A stretch of DNA of 64,000 bases from NCBI RefSeq assembly GCF_025336525.1, contig NZ_JAOCZP010000002.1, positions 798,385 to 862,384 of the forward strand, written 5' to 3'. Below are positions 42,067 through 52,478 of the stretch, in pieces (position 1 is the first letter of the stretch; the number at the start of each line of letters is the position of its first letter). The notes under the pieces are model-generated. The model did no database searches. It saw nothing but the letters and a program-made list of their open reading frames with translations, and was not told the DNA's origin. Position numbers and translations under genes: made by a program. This DNA is from Chelativorans salis (GTDB taxonomy: Bacteria; Pseudomonadota; Alphaproteobacteria; Rhizobiales; Rhizobiaceae).

Positions 42067-42261
42067 ATGTCGTGGAATAGAACACCCAAACCTGCAACGG
42101 CTAAGGCGAAAACGAACGCGCCGAAGCTTCGCCGCGCGATGACGGACACGGAAAAGCGCGTGTGGTGGCACATACGCGCGCGGCTGCCGCAAGAGGGAAC
42201 GCATTTCCGGAGGCAGATGCCCGTGGGGTCGTATGTGTGGTCATTGAGGTCGCACCAATGA
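42067..42261 (+). pseudogene. Truncated DUF559 (very-short-patch-repair-like) endonuclease remnant
   Basis: The frame gives MSWNRTPKPATAKAKTNAPK, then LRRAMTDTEKRVWWHIRARLP and THFRRQMPVGSYV, the typical N-terminal half of DUF559 proteins (normally about 115-130 residues). It then runs into WSLRSHQ and stops. In the +1 frame the next bases read VVIEVAP, like the family's VIEVDGG strand, so an internal deletion has removed the middle and the 3' half is gone. The remnant ends inside the start of the SGNH hydrolase gene. Flanking palindromic DNA suggests a hot spot for rearrangement. Confidence 0.75.
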
Positions 42262-42896
42262 AAACGATCCTCTGCTACGGCGACTCTCTCACCTGGGGCT
42301 ACAACACCGAGGGGCCCTCCCGTCACGCCTACGAGGATCGCTGGCCCTCGGTCCTGCAAGCTCGCCTCGGCGACAAGGCGCGCGTCATCGCCGAAGGGCT
42401 CAACGGCCGCACCACCGCCTTCGACGACTGGCTGGCCGGTGCTGACAGGAACGGCGCGCGCATCCTGCCGACGTTGCTCGCTACCCATTCGCCGCTTGAT
42501 CTCGTCATCATCATGCTTGGCGCCAACGACATGAAGCCTTTCATCTGCGGCCGCGCCATCGGTGCCAAGCAGGGTATGGAGCGCCTGGTGGATATCGTCC
42601 GCGGGCATGATTATCCGCTCGATGCCGCCGCGCCTGCTATCCTGCTCGTCGCGCCACCTGTCCTATGCGACACTGGCAACGACCAATTCGCCGCCATGTT
42701 CGAGGGCGGCGTTGCTGAGGCGGGTAAGCTGGCACCGCTCTACGCGCAGCTTGCCGAGGAGACCGGCTGCGCCTTCTTCGATGCCGGCTCGGTCGCTTGC
42801 ACGACGTCTCTGGACGGCGTGCATCTCGACGCCGGGAACACCCGCGCCATCGGCGTCGGGCTGGAACCGGCGGTCCGCCAGATACTGGGCCTTTGA
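42258..42896 (+). CDS. SGNH/GDSL-type hydrolase
   Basis: A 212-residue esterase-fold enzyme. Block I is CYGDSLTWGYN with the nucleophile Ser 10, block II GLNGRTT with the oxyanion Gly, block III LGANDMK with Asn, and block V DGVHLD with the catalytic Asp and His. The sequence is close to the arylesterase/acyltransferase subgroup found in rhizobia and mycobacteria (aryl esterase or perhydrolase activity), but the natural substrate is unknown. ATG 42258 is preferred; an in-frame upstream extension covers the DUF559 remnant. It lies inside the PDH cluster with no obvious metabolic link. Confidence 0.88.
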   Translation: MKTILCYGDSLTWGYNTEGPSRHAYEDRWPSVLQARLGDKARVIAEGLNGRTTAFDDWLAGADRNGARILPTLLATHSPLDLVIIMLGANDMKPFICGRAIGAKQGMERLVDIVRGHDYPLDAAAPAILLVAPPVLCDTGNDQFAAMFEGGVAEAGKLAPLYAQLAEETGCAFFDAGSVACTTSLDGVHLDAGNTRAIGVGLEPAVRQILGL

Positions 42897-42912
42897 TCAA
42901 GGAGGGATGACA

Positions 42913-43467
42913 ATGGCCGATACCGTCGAACATAGACAGTTGCGATCTTCATGGGTGTGGCTTGCCATTCTCGGCGCCATCTCGCTCATCGGCGGCATTC
43001 TTGCGCTCGCCAATCCGTTTGCCGCGACCATGACGGCGGCCCTTTTGGCCGCATGGGCGTTCACGCTGTTCGGGGTGCTGCAGATCATACAGGCTTTCAG
43101 GCTGCGCGAAAGCTGGCCGATCTTCCTGTGGTCGCTGCTGCTCGGCGCGCTGACGCTTGCCATAGGCATCTCGCTGCTCTTCCGGCCGATGGAAGGCATC
43201 ATCTCGCTCACTATCCTGGTCGCCATCATCTTCATCGTCCTGGGCGTCGTGAAGCTGATGTATGCCTATGCGCTCAGGCCGATCTCCGGCTGGGTCTGGG
43301 TGTTCGTCTCGGGTCTGTTGTCCCTGGTGCTGGGCGGCATGATCCTGGCCGACATGCCGTGGTCGGCGTCGGCGGTGCTCGGCATCCTTTTGGCAGTCGA
43401 ACTTTTATCGAATGGCGTTTTCCTGCTGCTGGTGGCCTTCGGCCTGCGTGCCGCCGCCAACGGCTGA
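42913..43467 (+). CDS. HdeD-family membrane protein
   Basis: A 184-residue protein with six hydrophobic helices (for example LAILGAISLIGGILALANP, WSLLLGALTLAIGISLLF, ISLTILVAIIFIVLGVV). The pattern of three helix pairs and the LFGVLQIIQAF motif fit HdeD, an acid-resistance membrane protein in enterobacteria; its role in alphaproteobacteria is not established. ATG 42913 is chosen because GGAGGG at 42901-42906 is at proper distance, whereas the ATG at 42907 would touch it. It follows the hydrolase by 16 bases. Confidence 0.82.
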   Translation: MADTVEHRQLRSSWVWLAILGAISLIGGILALANPFAATMTAALLAAWAFTLFGVLQIIQAFRLRESWPIFLWSLLLGALTLAIGISLLFRPMEGIISLTILVAIIFIVLGVVKLMYAYALRPISGWVWVFVSGLLSLVLGGMILADMPWSASAVLGILLAVELLSNGVFLLLVAFGLRAAANG

Positions 43468-43518
43468 GAACCGGTGAACGGGCCGGGCATGTGATCTGAA
43501 TGAAGGAGAAATTGAGCC

Positions 43519-44964
43519 GTGGCTGAAACCTACGACGTCATTATCATAGGCTCCGGTCCGGGCGGCTATGTCACGGCCGTGCGCTCGGCGCAACTCGGCT
43601 TCAAGACGGCCATCGTCGAGCGCGAGCATCTGGGCGGCATCTGCCTCAACTGGGGCTGCATCCCCACCAAGGCTCTCCTACGCTCGGCCGAAATCCTGCA
43701 CTACGTCGAAAATGCCAAGGATTACGGACTGAAGGTAGACGGCAAGGTTTCCGTGGATGCCGCCGCCGTCGTCGACCGCTCACGCAAGGTTTCCACCCGG
43801 CTCAACGGCGGCGTCAGCTTCCTCATGAAGAAGAACAAAGTCGATATCATCTGGGGAGAGGCGAAGATCGCGAAAGCCGGCGAGGTCGTCGTCTCCAAGC
43901 CGGTGAAGAAGCCGATGGAGCCACAGCCGGCGGCCCCTAAGAACACGTTGGGTGAGGGCACGTACAAGGCAAAGCATATCATCCTGGCCACCGGCGCGCG
44001 CCCGCGCGTCCTGCCGGGCATCGAGCCCGACGGCAAGCTGATCTGGACCTATTTCGAGGCCATGGTGCCGAAGGAAATCCCGAAATCGCTCATCGTCATG
44101 GGCTCGGGCGCCATCGGCATCGAGTTCGCCAGCTTCTACCGCACCATGGGGGCCGAGGTGACGGTGATCGAACTCCTGCCGCAGATCCTGCCTGTGGAAG
44201 ATGCGGAAATCTCCAAATTCGCCAGGCGCCAGCTCGAGAAGCAGGGCATAAAGTTCCATGTCGAGGCCAAGGTCACGAAGGTCGAGAAGGGTTCGGGCAA
44301 GGTCACGGCCCATGTCGAGATGAAGGACGGCAAGGTGGAGAAGATTGCCGCCGAGCGGCTCATCTCCGCCGTCGGCGTGCAAGGCAACGTCGAGAATCTC
44401 GGCCTTGAATCCGCAGGCGTGAAAGTCGAGCGCGGCATGGTCGTCGTCGACGGCTATGGGCGCACCAATGTCCCCGGCATCTACGCCATCGGCGATGTCG
44501 CGGGCCCGCCCATGCTCGCTCACAAGGCCGAGCACGAGGGCGTCGTCTGCGTGGAGAAGATCGCCGGCGCGCCCGGTGTGCACGCGCTCGACAAGAACAG
44601 GATACCCGGCTGCACCTACTGCCAGCCGCAGGTCGCCTCGGTCGGGCTGACGGAGGAGAAGGCCAAGAAGGAAGGCCGCGACATCCGCGTCGGCCGCTTC
44701 CAGTTCGGCGCCAACGGCAAGGCCATCGCGCTTGGCGAAGATCAGGGCTTCGTCAAGACGATCCTCGACAAGAAAACTGGCGAACTTCTGGGCGCGCACA
44801 TGATCGGCGCAGAGGTGACCGAGCTTATCCAGGGTTTCGTCGTCGCTATGAACTTGGAGACTACGGAAGAGGAACTTATGCACACCATCTTCCCACATCC
44901 AACGCTTTCAGAGATGATGAAAGAGAGCGTTCTCGATGCCTATGGACGCACGCTGAACGCTTGA
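43519..44964 (+). CDS. lpd: Dihydrolipoyl dehydrogenase (E3)
   Basis: A 481-residue FAD enzyme that reoxidises the lipoyl groups of the pyruvate dehydrogenase complex. FAD binding is IIGSGPGGYVTAVRSAQLG near residue 8. The redox-active disulfide is GGICLNWGCIPTKALL, with Trp between the cysteines as in rhizobial PDH-type E3. The NAD site is VMGSGAIGIEFASFYRTMG. The C-terminal interface ends in HTIFPHPTLSEMM with the catalytic His. A Pro/Ala insertion (KKPMEPQPAAPKN) in the FAD domain is normal in this subgroup. The start is GTG, 11 bases after GGAGAA. Confidence 0.96.
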   Translation: MAETYDVIIIGSGPGGYVTAVRSAQLGFKTAIVEREHLGGICLNWGCIPTKALLRSAEILHYVENAKDYGLKVDGKVSVDAAAVVDRSRKVSTRLNGGVSFLMKKNKVDIIWGEAKIAKAGEVVVSKPVKKPMEPQPAAPKNTLGEGTYKAKHIILATGARPRVLPGIEPDGKLIWTYFEAMVPKEIPKSLIVMGSGAIGIEFASFYRTMGAEVTVIELLPQILPVEDAEISKFARRQLEKQGIKFHVEAKVTKVEKGSGKVTAHVEMKDGKVEKIAAERLISAVGVQGNVENLGLESAGVKVERGMVVVDGYGRTNVPGIYAIGDVAGPPMLAHKAEHEGVVCVEKIAGAPGVHALDKNRIPGCTYCQPQVASVGLTEEKAKKEGRDIRVGRFQFGANGKAIALGEDQGFVKTILDKKTGELLGAHMIGAEVTELIQGFVVAMNLETTEEELMHTIFPHPTLSEMMKESVLDAYGRTLNA

Positions 44965-45044
44965 AGTGCCTTGCGCCGGCGGTAACCGGTGCGGGATTGT
45001 GGCGTATAGTTTGTACCGATCCGCAACCAAACAGGAGACTTCGA

Positions 45045-45299
45045 ATGGAGGGTGTAGGTTGGATTTTGACGGTTATTATCGGCGGCATAGCCGGCTGGCT
45101 CGCCGAGAAGATCATGAAGGCCGAGCACGGCCTTCTGCTTAACATCATCCTTGGCGTGGTCGGCGCTGTCGTCCTCAACGCGATTTTGTTTGCAGTTATG
45201 GGGGCCACCTTCGGCGGCATCATCGGCCAGCTCGTCGTCGCCGTCATCGGCGCCTGCCTCTTGATCTGGCTCTACCGGCTGATCCGCGGAGGGAGATGA
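45045..45299 (+). CDS. GlsB/YeaQ/YmgE family stress-response membrane protein
   Basis: An 84-residue protein of three hydrophobic helices with the glycine-rich IIGGIAGWLAEKIMKAEHG near the N-terminus and IILGVVGAVVLN in the middle, the hallmarks of the transglycosylase-associated (Transgly_assoc) family. Function is unknown; enterobacterial members respond to stress. AGGAGA is the ribosome binding site. It lies between lpd and lipA and ends in a clear terminator at 45316-45344. Confidence 0.85.
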   Translation: MEGVGWILTVIIGGIAGWLAEKIMKAEHGLLLNIILGVVGAVVLNAILFAVMGATFGGIIGQLVVAVIGACLLIWLYRLIRGGR

Positions 45300-45315
45300 G
45301 CCGATCATCAACATT

Positions 45316-45344
45316 GCCCGCCTGCTGAAGGCAGGCGGGCTTTT
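45316..45344 (+). terminator. Rho-independent terminator after the GlsB-family gene
   Basis: GCCCGCCTGC and GCAGGCGGGC form a perfect 10-bp stem around TGAAG, followed by TTTTGCC. It separates the lpd/GlsB transcript from lipA, which starts 69 bases further on. Confidence 0.85.
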
Positions 45345-45412
45345 GCCGTCCGCGGCAATCTCTATATGTGTAAAAGGCGCAATCAGGCCGGCGAATTGAA
45401 GAAACAGAGGAA

Positions 45413-46387
45413 ATGATGGTTACCGTTCTCGACACCGTCTCCGCGAAGCCGCGCCCGCGCCATCCCGAAAAGGCGCACCGGCCGGACCAGGAGGTGCTCA
45501 GGAAGCCCGAATGGATCCGCGTCAAGGCGCCCACCTCGAAGGGCTATCTGGAAACGCGCGAGATCGTGAAGTCGAACAACCTCGTCACGGTCTGCGAAGA
45601 AGCCGGCTGCCCGAATATCGGCGAGTGCTGGGACAAGAAGCACGCCACCTTCATGATCATGGGCGAGATCTGCACCCGTGCCTGCGCCTTCTGCAACGTG
45701 GCGACCGGCATTCCCGGTCCGCTCGACCCGAATGAGCCCGCAAGTGTCGCCAAGGCGGTGCGGGAGATGGGGCTGAACCATGTCGTCATCACTTCGGTCG
45801 ACCGCGACGACCTGAAGGATGGTGGTGCGCAGCATTTTGTCGACGTCATCCACGCCATCCGAGAGGTCTCGCCGGAAACGACCATCGAGATCCTCACTCC
45901 CGATTTTCTGCGCAAGGACGGCGCCTTGGAGAGGGTCGTGGCGGCCAAGCCCGATGTCTTCAACCACAATCTGGAGACCGTGCCGTCGAAATACCTGACT
46001 GTGCGCCCCGGCGCCCGCTATTTCCACTCCATCCGCCTCTTGCAGCGGGTGAAGGATCTGGATCCGTCCATGTTCACCAAGTCCGGCATCATGGTGGGGC
46101 TTGGCGAGGAGCGCAACGAGGTGCTGCAGCTCATGGACGACCTGCGCTCGGCGGATGTCGACTTCATCACCATCGGTCAGTACCTGCAGCCAACGCGCAA
46201 GCACCATTCGGTGAAGAAGTTCGTCACGCCGGAGGAGTTCAAATCCTACGAGACCGTCGCCTACACCAAAGGCTTCCTCATGGTCTCCTCGAGTCCGTTG
46301 ACGCGCTCCTCCCACCACGCCGGCGACGACTTCGCCCGGCTGAAGGCGGCGCGCGAGGCGCGCCTCCTGGCGGTCAAGACGGCGTAA
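45413..46387 (+). CDS. lipA: Lipoyl synthase
   Basis: A 324-residue radical-SAM enzyme that inserts two sulfurs into octanoyl groups on lipoyl domains. The auxiliary cluster motif is [13 protein letters not shown] near residue 60 and the radical-SAM motif is CTRACAFC near residue 83. Further landmarks are [32 protein letters not shown], and the C-terminal [13 protein letters not shown] with a cluster-ligating serine. Its place next to pdhABC-lpd is functional: PdhB and PdhC are its likely substrates. Two ATG codons in a row begin the frame. Confidence 0.97.
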   Translation: MMVTVLDTVSAKPRPRHPEKAHRPDQEVLRKPEWIRVKAPTSKGYLETREIVKSNNLVTVCEEAGCPNIGECWDKKHATFMIMGEICTRACAFCNVATGIPGPLDPNEPASVAKAVREMGLNHVVITSVDRDDLKDGGAQHFVDVIHAIREVSPETTIEILTPDFLRKDGALERVVAAKPDVFNHNLETVPSKYLTVRPGARYFHSIRLLQRVKDLDPSMFTKSGIMVGLGEERNEVLQLMDDLRSADVDFITIGQYLQPTRKHHSVKKFVTPEEFKSYETVAYTKGFLMVSSSPLTRSSHHAGDDFARLKAAREARLLAVKTA

Positions 46388-46394
46388 GTTCGCG

Positions 46395-46850
46395 ATGCCC
46401 AAACACGAGACGGTTCGCCGGGTGAACCACCCGCCCGAGCAGATGTTCGCCCTGGTGGCGGATATCGAGGCCTATCCGCAATTCGTGCCCATGTGCGAGG
46501 CGCTCAACGTGCGCTCGCGCAAGGAGCGCGACGGCGTGACGATCCTGCTGGCCGACATGACTGTGGGCTACAAGGCCATCCGAGAGACCTTCACCAGCCA
46601 GGTGATCCTGAAACCGGAGGAACGCGTCATCGACGTACGTTATATCGACGGCCCGTTCCGCTTCCTGCAGAACCGCTGGCGCTTCGACCCGGCGGGCGAA
46701 AGCCAGACGGACGTGCATTTCTTCATCGACTACGAGTTCAAGAGCCGCATGCTCGGCATGCTGATGGGCGCCATGTTCGACCGCGCCTTCCGCATGTTTT
46801 CCGAAGCGTTCGAGCGGCGGGCGGATGTCGTCTACGGGCCTTCGGCGTAA
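46395..46850 (+). CDS. Coq10/RatA-like START-domain protein
   Basis: A 151-residue polyketide-cyclase/START protein. The pattern [33 protein letters not shown], then [32 protein letters not shown] and [35 protein letters not shown] is that of Coq10 and RatA. The mitochondrial protein binds coenzyme Q and supports respiration; Escherichia coli RatA was also reported to affect ribosome assembly. The ubiquinone role is more probable in an alphaproteobacterium. It starts 7 bases after lipA and overlaps the convergent pncC by 19 bases. Confidence 0.88.
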   Translation: MPKHETVRRVNHPPEQMFALVADIEAYPQFVPMCEALNVRSRKERDGVTILLADMTVGYKAIRETFTSQVILKPEERVIDVRYIDGPFRFLQNRWRFDPAGESQTDVHFFIDYEFKSRMLGMLMGAMFDRAFRMFSEAFERRADVVYGPSA

Positions 46851-47329
46851 GCCGCGTCCAGCAGGAGGCCGAGCGCCGTCGCCACACTGTCGCGGCGCAC
46901 TAGAGCGCGTTCGCTGCTGGCAAACTGCCGCTTCTCCGTACGCGGCTCTTGTCCTTTCATAGCGAGCCCGAACCAGACGAGGCCGACCGGCTTTTCCGCC
47001 GTGCCGCCGCCCGGCCCGGCCACCCCGGTCACCGAGACGACGACATCCGCGCGCGAATGGGCAAGCGCGCCGGCCGCCATCTCCCGCGCCGTCTCCGCCG
47101 ACACTGCCCCGTGGGCGGCCAGCGTTTCCGGTGAAACCCCCAGCATCTCCACCTTCGCCTCGTTCGAATAGGTGACGAAGCCGCGCTCCAGCACGTTCGA
47201 CGCGCCGGTGAGATCGGTGATGGCGGCGGCAATCATGCCGCCGGTGCAGGATTCTGCCGTGGCGAGCATCCAGCCGCGCTCCTCGAAAGTGCGCAATACC
47301 TTGACTGCCAGCATCTCTATGTCGCTCAT
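46832..47329 (-). CDS. pncC: Nicotinamide-nucleotide amidase, CinA C-terminal family
   Basis: A 165-residue stand-alone CinA C-terminal domain that deamidates NMN to NaMN in pyridine-nucleotide salvage. [22 protein letters not shown] near residue 24, [31 protein letters not shown] and [23 protein letters not shown] are the family hallmarks. ATG 47329 is chosen because [27 protein letters not shown] matches relatives. The MoCF-like N-terminal half of full CinA is absent, the usual form in proteobacteria. It starts 7 bases after the ispDF stop. Confidence 0.92.
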   Translation of the reverse strand: MSDIEMLAVKVLRTFEERGWMLATAESCTGGMIAAAITDLTGASNVLERGFVTYSNEAKVEMLGVSPETLAAHGAVSAETAREMAAGALAHSRADVVVSVTGVAGPGGGTAEKPVGLVWFGLAMKGQEPRTEKRQFASSERALVRRDSVATALGLLLDAAYAEGP

Positions 47330-47336
47330 AACTACC

Positions 47337-48563
47337 TCAATCCGGCAGGAATCCGGGATAGATGACGGTCGCCGTCGCGATAGCGGCGATGCCTTCCTCG
47401 CGGCCGACGAAGCCCAGCTTCTCGTTGGTCGTCGCCTTGACGGAAATACGATCGGACGCAATTCGCAGCATGTCGGAAAGTTCCGCCACCATCGCTTCTC
47501 TGTGTGGCCCGACGCGGGGCGCCTCGCAGATCAGCGTGATGTCGGCATTGGCGATACGACCGCCGCGCGCCCGCACAAGCTCCACCGCATGCTCGACGAA
47601 AAGACGCGAGCGCGCGCCCTTCCATTGCGGGTCGGAGGGCGGGAAGTGCGTGCCGATGTCGCCGGCGCCGCATGTGGCAAGCAGCGCATCGGTAAGCGCA
47701 TGCAGGCCGACATCGGCGTCGGAATGTCCCTGCAACGTCTTCTCATGAGCGATTTCGACGCCGCAGAGCCAGACGCCGTCGCCCTTGCCGAAAGCGTGAA
47801 CGTCATAGCCGTTGCCGGTGCGCACGTCCGGCATCCGCAAGGCGCTTAGCCGCTGATCGGCAAGCGCCATGTCGCGCGCCCAGGTAAGCTTCGTGTTGTC
47901 GGGCGAGCCCTCCACGAGCCGCACCGGAATGCCGGCCCATTCGGCAATCGCCGCATCGTCGGTGAAATCCAGGCGCCCTTCCTTGAGCGCCTTCTCGTGG
48001 GCGGCGAGGATGGTGGGGAAAGAAAAACCCTGCGGCGTCTGCGCCGCGAAAAGATCGGCCCGCAGTACCGTACCCTTTACCAGCATGTCGGCACCGCTAC
48101 GCTTGAGCGTGTCGGAAACGGCGACTGCCGGAAGCGCGCCCGTCCCCTCGGCCACCGCGTCGATCACGCGGTCGATGAGGGCGCCGTCGATGAAGGGCCG
48201 CACGCCGTCGTGGATGAGGACGATGTCGGGCGCCAGATCGGCGAGGGCGGCGAGCGCGAGACGCGTTGATTCTTGCCGCGAAGGCCCGCCATGGACGGCG
48301 CGGATATCGCAGTCGATGCCCTCGCAGGCGGCTGCGAACAGCGCGCTGTCCTCGGGATGGATCGCCACGGCGATGGTGTCGACTCGCTCATGCGCGGCAA
48401 AGGTTTCCAGCGTGTACCGGATCACCGACTTGCCGCCGATGGGGCGGTATTGCTTCGGCCCGTTGCCGTTCTGCCCGGCACGCTCGCCACGGCCCGCGGC
48501 GACGATCACCGCGGCAATCCGACGCTTGGCCGCAGCCTTGCCCTGTTCAAGAAGCGCGTTCAT
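47337..48563 (-). CDS. ispDF: Bifunctional IspDF of the MEP isoprenoid pathway
   Basis: A 408-residue fusion. The IspD half (about residues 1-240) makes CDP-methylerythritol; [12 protein letters not shown] is the CTP-binding loop and IHDGVRPFI and TPQGF are family motifs. The IspF half (about 250-408) makes the cyclodiphosphate; [12 protein letters not shown] carries the zinc Asp and His, and [33 protein letters not shown] completes the site. Fusion of ispD and ispF is common in alphaproteobacteria although they are not consecutive steps. ATG 48563 is set by [24 protein letters not shown]. It diverges from dusB. Confidence 0.95.
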   Translation of the reverse strand: MNALLEQGKAAAKRRIAAVIVAAGRGERAGQNGNGPKQYRPIGGKSVIRYTLETFAAHERVDTIAVAIHPEDSALFAAACEGIDCDIRAVHGGPSRQESTRLALAALADLAPDIVLIHDGVRPFIDGALIDRVIDAVAEGTGALPAVAVSDTLKRSGADMLVKGTVLRADLFAAQTPQGFSFPTILAAHEKALKEGRLDFTDDAAIAEWAGIPVRLVEGSPDNTKLTWARDMALADQRLSALRMPDVRTGNGYDVHAFGKGDGVWLCGVEIAHEKTLQGHSDADVGLHALTDALLATCGAGDIGTHFPPSDPQWKGARSRLFVEHAVELVRARGGRIANADITLICEAPRVGPHREAMVAELSDMLRIASDRISVKATTNEKLGFVGREEGIAAIATATVIYPGFLPD

Positions 48564-48686
48564 GCGGGAGGGATAATCACGGCAATCGTGAAATGCCAAC
48601 GGATTTCTGCCAAGGCGCTGCCAAACCCGTTGCGCACCGAACAGTTTGTGGCTAACAATTAGGCAAACAACAATGGTGCATGCTTT

Positions 48687-49754
48687 TTGAGCAAAAATCC
48701 TGTCGAGATTCTTGCGTGTCCTCTGCGGGTCGGGGCGGCGACGCTGCGCAACCGCGTCTTCCTGGCGCCCATGTCGGGCGTCACGGACCTGCCGTTCCGC
48801 CTGCGTGCGTACCGTCACGGCGCGGGTCTTGTCGTCTCCGAGATGGTTGCCAGCGGTGAACTGGCGAAGGGCAGGGCGGAGAGCGCCCGCCGCATCCGCC
48901 GCCGCCCGGAGATCGACGTCCACATGGTGCAGATTGCTGGCCGCGAGGCGCACTGGATGGCGGAAGCCGCGCGCATCGCCGTGGGCGAGGGCGCCGATGT
49001 CGTCGATATCAACATGGGATGCCCGGCCAAGAAGGTGACGGGGGGCTATTCCGGCTCGGCGCTGATGCGTGAGCCCGACCATGCACTGTCGTTGATCGAA
49101 GCCGTGGTGAAAGCGGTCCCCGTACCCGTAACGCTGAAGATGCGCCTCGGCTGGGGCGAGGATTGCCTCAACGCTCCCGCCATCGCGCGGCGCGCCGAAG
49201 AGGCGGGCATTGCCATGGTGACCGTCCACGGGCGCACGCGCTGCCAGTTCTACAAGGGCAAGGCGGATTGGCAGGCGATCGCGCGCGTCAGGCAGGCGGT
49301 GTCGGTTCCCGTCGTCGCCAATGGCGACGGCGACGGGCCGACAGAGGCAGCCGCCATGCTGGCGCAATCGGGCGCTGACGCCGTGATGATCGGCAGGGCG
49401 CATTACGGCGCGCCATGGACGGCGGGCGCGCTCGCCCATTTCGCCGCCGGTACCGAGGCGCCCGGCGTGCCGCGTGACGCGGCAGGGATGGCCGACTATG
49501 TGGCGGCCCACTACGAAGACATGCTCACCCATTACGGACGCGAGCAGGGCGCACGCCACGCCCGCAAGCATCTCGGCTGGTATCTGGAGCGCCACGGTGG
49601 TGAAGCCGCGGCAATGCTGCGGTCGGCGATGATGACGGAAACGGAGCCCGCCAAGGTGCTCAGCCACTTGGCGGTCGCGTTCGCAGAGACCGCCGCTTCG
49701 CAAAAGCCCGCACTTCCGCAAAGGCCCGCCGCTTCACAAAGGATGGTCGCATGA
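48687..49754 (+). CDS. dusB: tRNA-dihydrouridine synthase DusB (NifR3)
   Basis: A 355-residue FMN enzyme that reduces uridines in the tRNA D-loop. Landmarks are [16 protein letters not shown] near residue 23, SEMVASGEL, the catalytic Cys in [34 protein letters not shown] and ANGDGD with [10 protein letters not shown] near the FMN phosphate site. The start is TTG at 48687; no ATG fits the conserved N-terminus. Its stop overlaps the ntrB start by 4 bases, the well-known nifR3-ntrB-ntrC operon of rhizobia. A Pro/Ala tail ([14 protein letters not shown]) ends the protein. Confidence 0.95.
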   Translation: MSKNPVEILACPLRVGAATLRNRVFLAPMSGVTDLPFRLRAYRHGAGLVVSEMVASGELAKGRAESARRIRRRPEIDVHMVQIAGREAHWMAEAARIAVGEGADVVDINMGCPAKKVTGGYSGSALMREPDHALSLIEAVVKAVPVPVTLKMRLGWGEDCLNAPAIARRAEEAGIAMVTVHGRTRCQFYKGKADWQAIARVRQAVSVPVVANGDGDGPTEAAAMLAQSGADAVMIGRAHYGAPWTAGALAHFAAGTEAPGVPRDAAGMADYVAAHYEDMLTHYGREQGARHARKHLGWYLERHGGEAAAMLRSAMMTETEPAKVLSHLAVAFAETAASQKPALPQRPAASQRMVA

Positions 49755-50892
49755 GCGCCGACATCTTGTCTGACAGCAATATCGTGAACGTGGCGCAATT
49801 GGCGATCGACGCCATCGGCCATCCCGTCGTCATGGTCGACGAGGACGGCTTCATCCCTTTCGTCAATGCCGAGGCCGAAGATTTCTTCCGCCTGAGCGCG
49901 ACGATGTTGGCGCGCAACCGGCTCTCCGATTTCGTGCCCTTCGGCAGTCCGCTCCTGACCTTGGTGGACCAGGTGCGCGAGCGCCGTGCGCCGGTCAACG
50001 AGTACCGCGTCGACATCTCCTCGCCGCGCCTCGGCTCGGACAAGATTGTCGACATCTACGTGGCCCCCGTCTCGGAGCTGCCGGGCTCTGTCGTCGTCAT
50101 GTTCCAGGAACGCTCGATGGCGGAAAAGATCGACCGGCAGATGACCCACCGGGGCGCCGCCCGCTCGGTGACCGGACTTGCCGCGATGCTGGCGCACGAG
50201 ATCAAGAACCCACTGTCTGGCATCCGCGGCGCGGCACAGCTTCTGGAAAACGTGGTCTCCGACGAAGACCGCTCGCTCGCTCGCCTGATCACCGAGGAGA
50301 CGGACCGCATCGTCGCCCTGGTCGATCGCATGGAGGTCTTCTCCGACGAACGGCCGGTGAACCGTGAGCCGGCTAACATCCACGTCATCCTCGACCACGT
50401 GAAGGCACTCGCCCAGAACGGCTTTGCCCGCCACATCGCCATCGTCGAGGATTACGATCCCTCGCTGCCGCCGGTCTTCGCCAACCGCGACCAGCTCATT
50501 CAGGTCTTTCTGAACCTCATCAAGAATGCGGCAGAAGCCATTGGAAACAATAGCGGCGGCGAGATAAAGCTTTCCACGGCCTTCCGCCCCGGCATCCGCT
50601 TCTCGGTGCCCGGCACGCGTGAGCGCGTGTCATTGCCGATGGAATTCTGCGTCCACGACAACGGCCCCGGGGTCTCCGAAGACATCCAGTCGATCATCTT
50701 CGATCCCTTCATCACCACCAAGCAGAACGGCTCCGGCCTCGGGCTGGCGCTGGTGGCCAAGATCGTCGGCGCCCATGGCGGCGTCATCGAGTGCGATTCT
50801 TCTTCGCGCGGCACCACCTTCCGCATCCTCATGCCGGCTTGGCGCGGAGAGGCCGGCGAGCAAGGCGGGCGGCAGAAAACAGGTTCGAAGGC

Positions 50893-50896
<4 letters not shown>
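49751..50896 (+). CDS. ntrB: Nitrogen regulation sensor histidine kinase NtrB
   Basis: A 381-residue soluble kinase that phosphorylates NtrC under nitrogen limitation, controlled by PII proteins. An N-terminal PAS domain ([20 protein letters not shown]) is followed by HisKA with His 149 in [14 protein letters not shown] and the ATPase domain with N box ([12 protein letters not shown]), G1 (DNGPGV) and G2 (NGSGLGLAL) motifs. It overlaps dusB and ntrC by 4 bases on each side, so the three are translationally coupled. Confidence 0.96.
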
Positions 50897-52374
<1,478 letters not shown>

Positions 52375-52478
52375 TATTTCCTTTCTCGGCCTGGAGAAGG
52401 TAGGCGTTGCAAAGTCGCCACATTGCGTTGCATACCTGCAACGGTTGTTGGGCATTGGCGCCACCGAGTTGAGCATCG

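Noticed and set aside
43897..43953. Pro/Ala-rich insertion in Lpd as an oddity
   Set aside because: Similar insertions are usual in rhizobial PDH-type dihydrolipoyl dehydrogenases.
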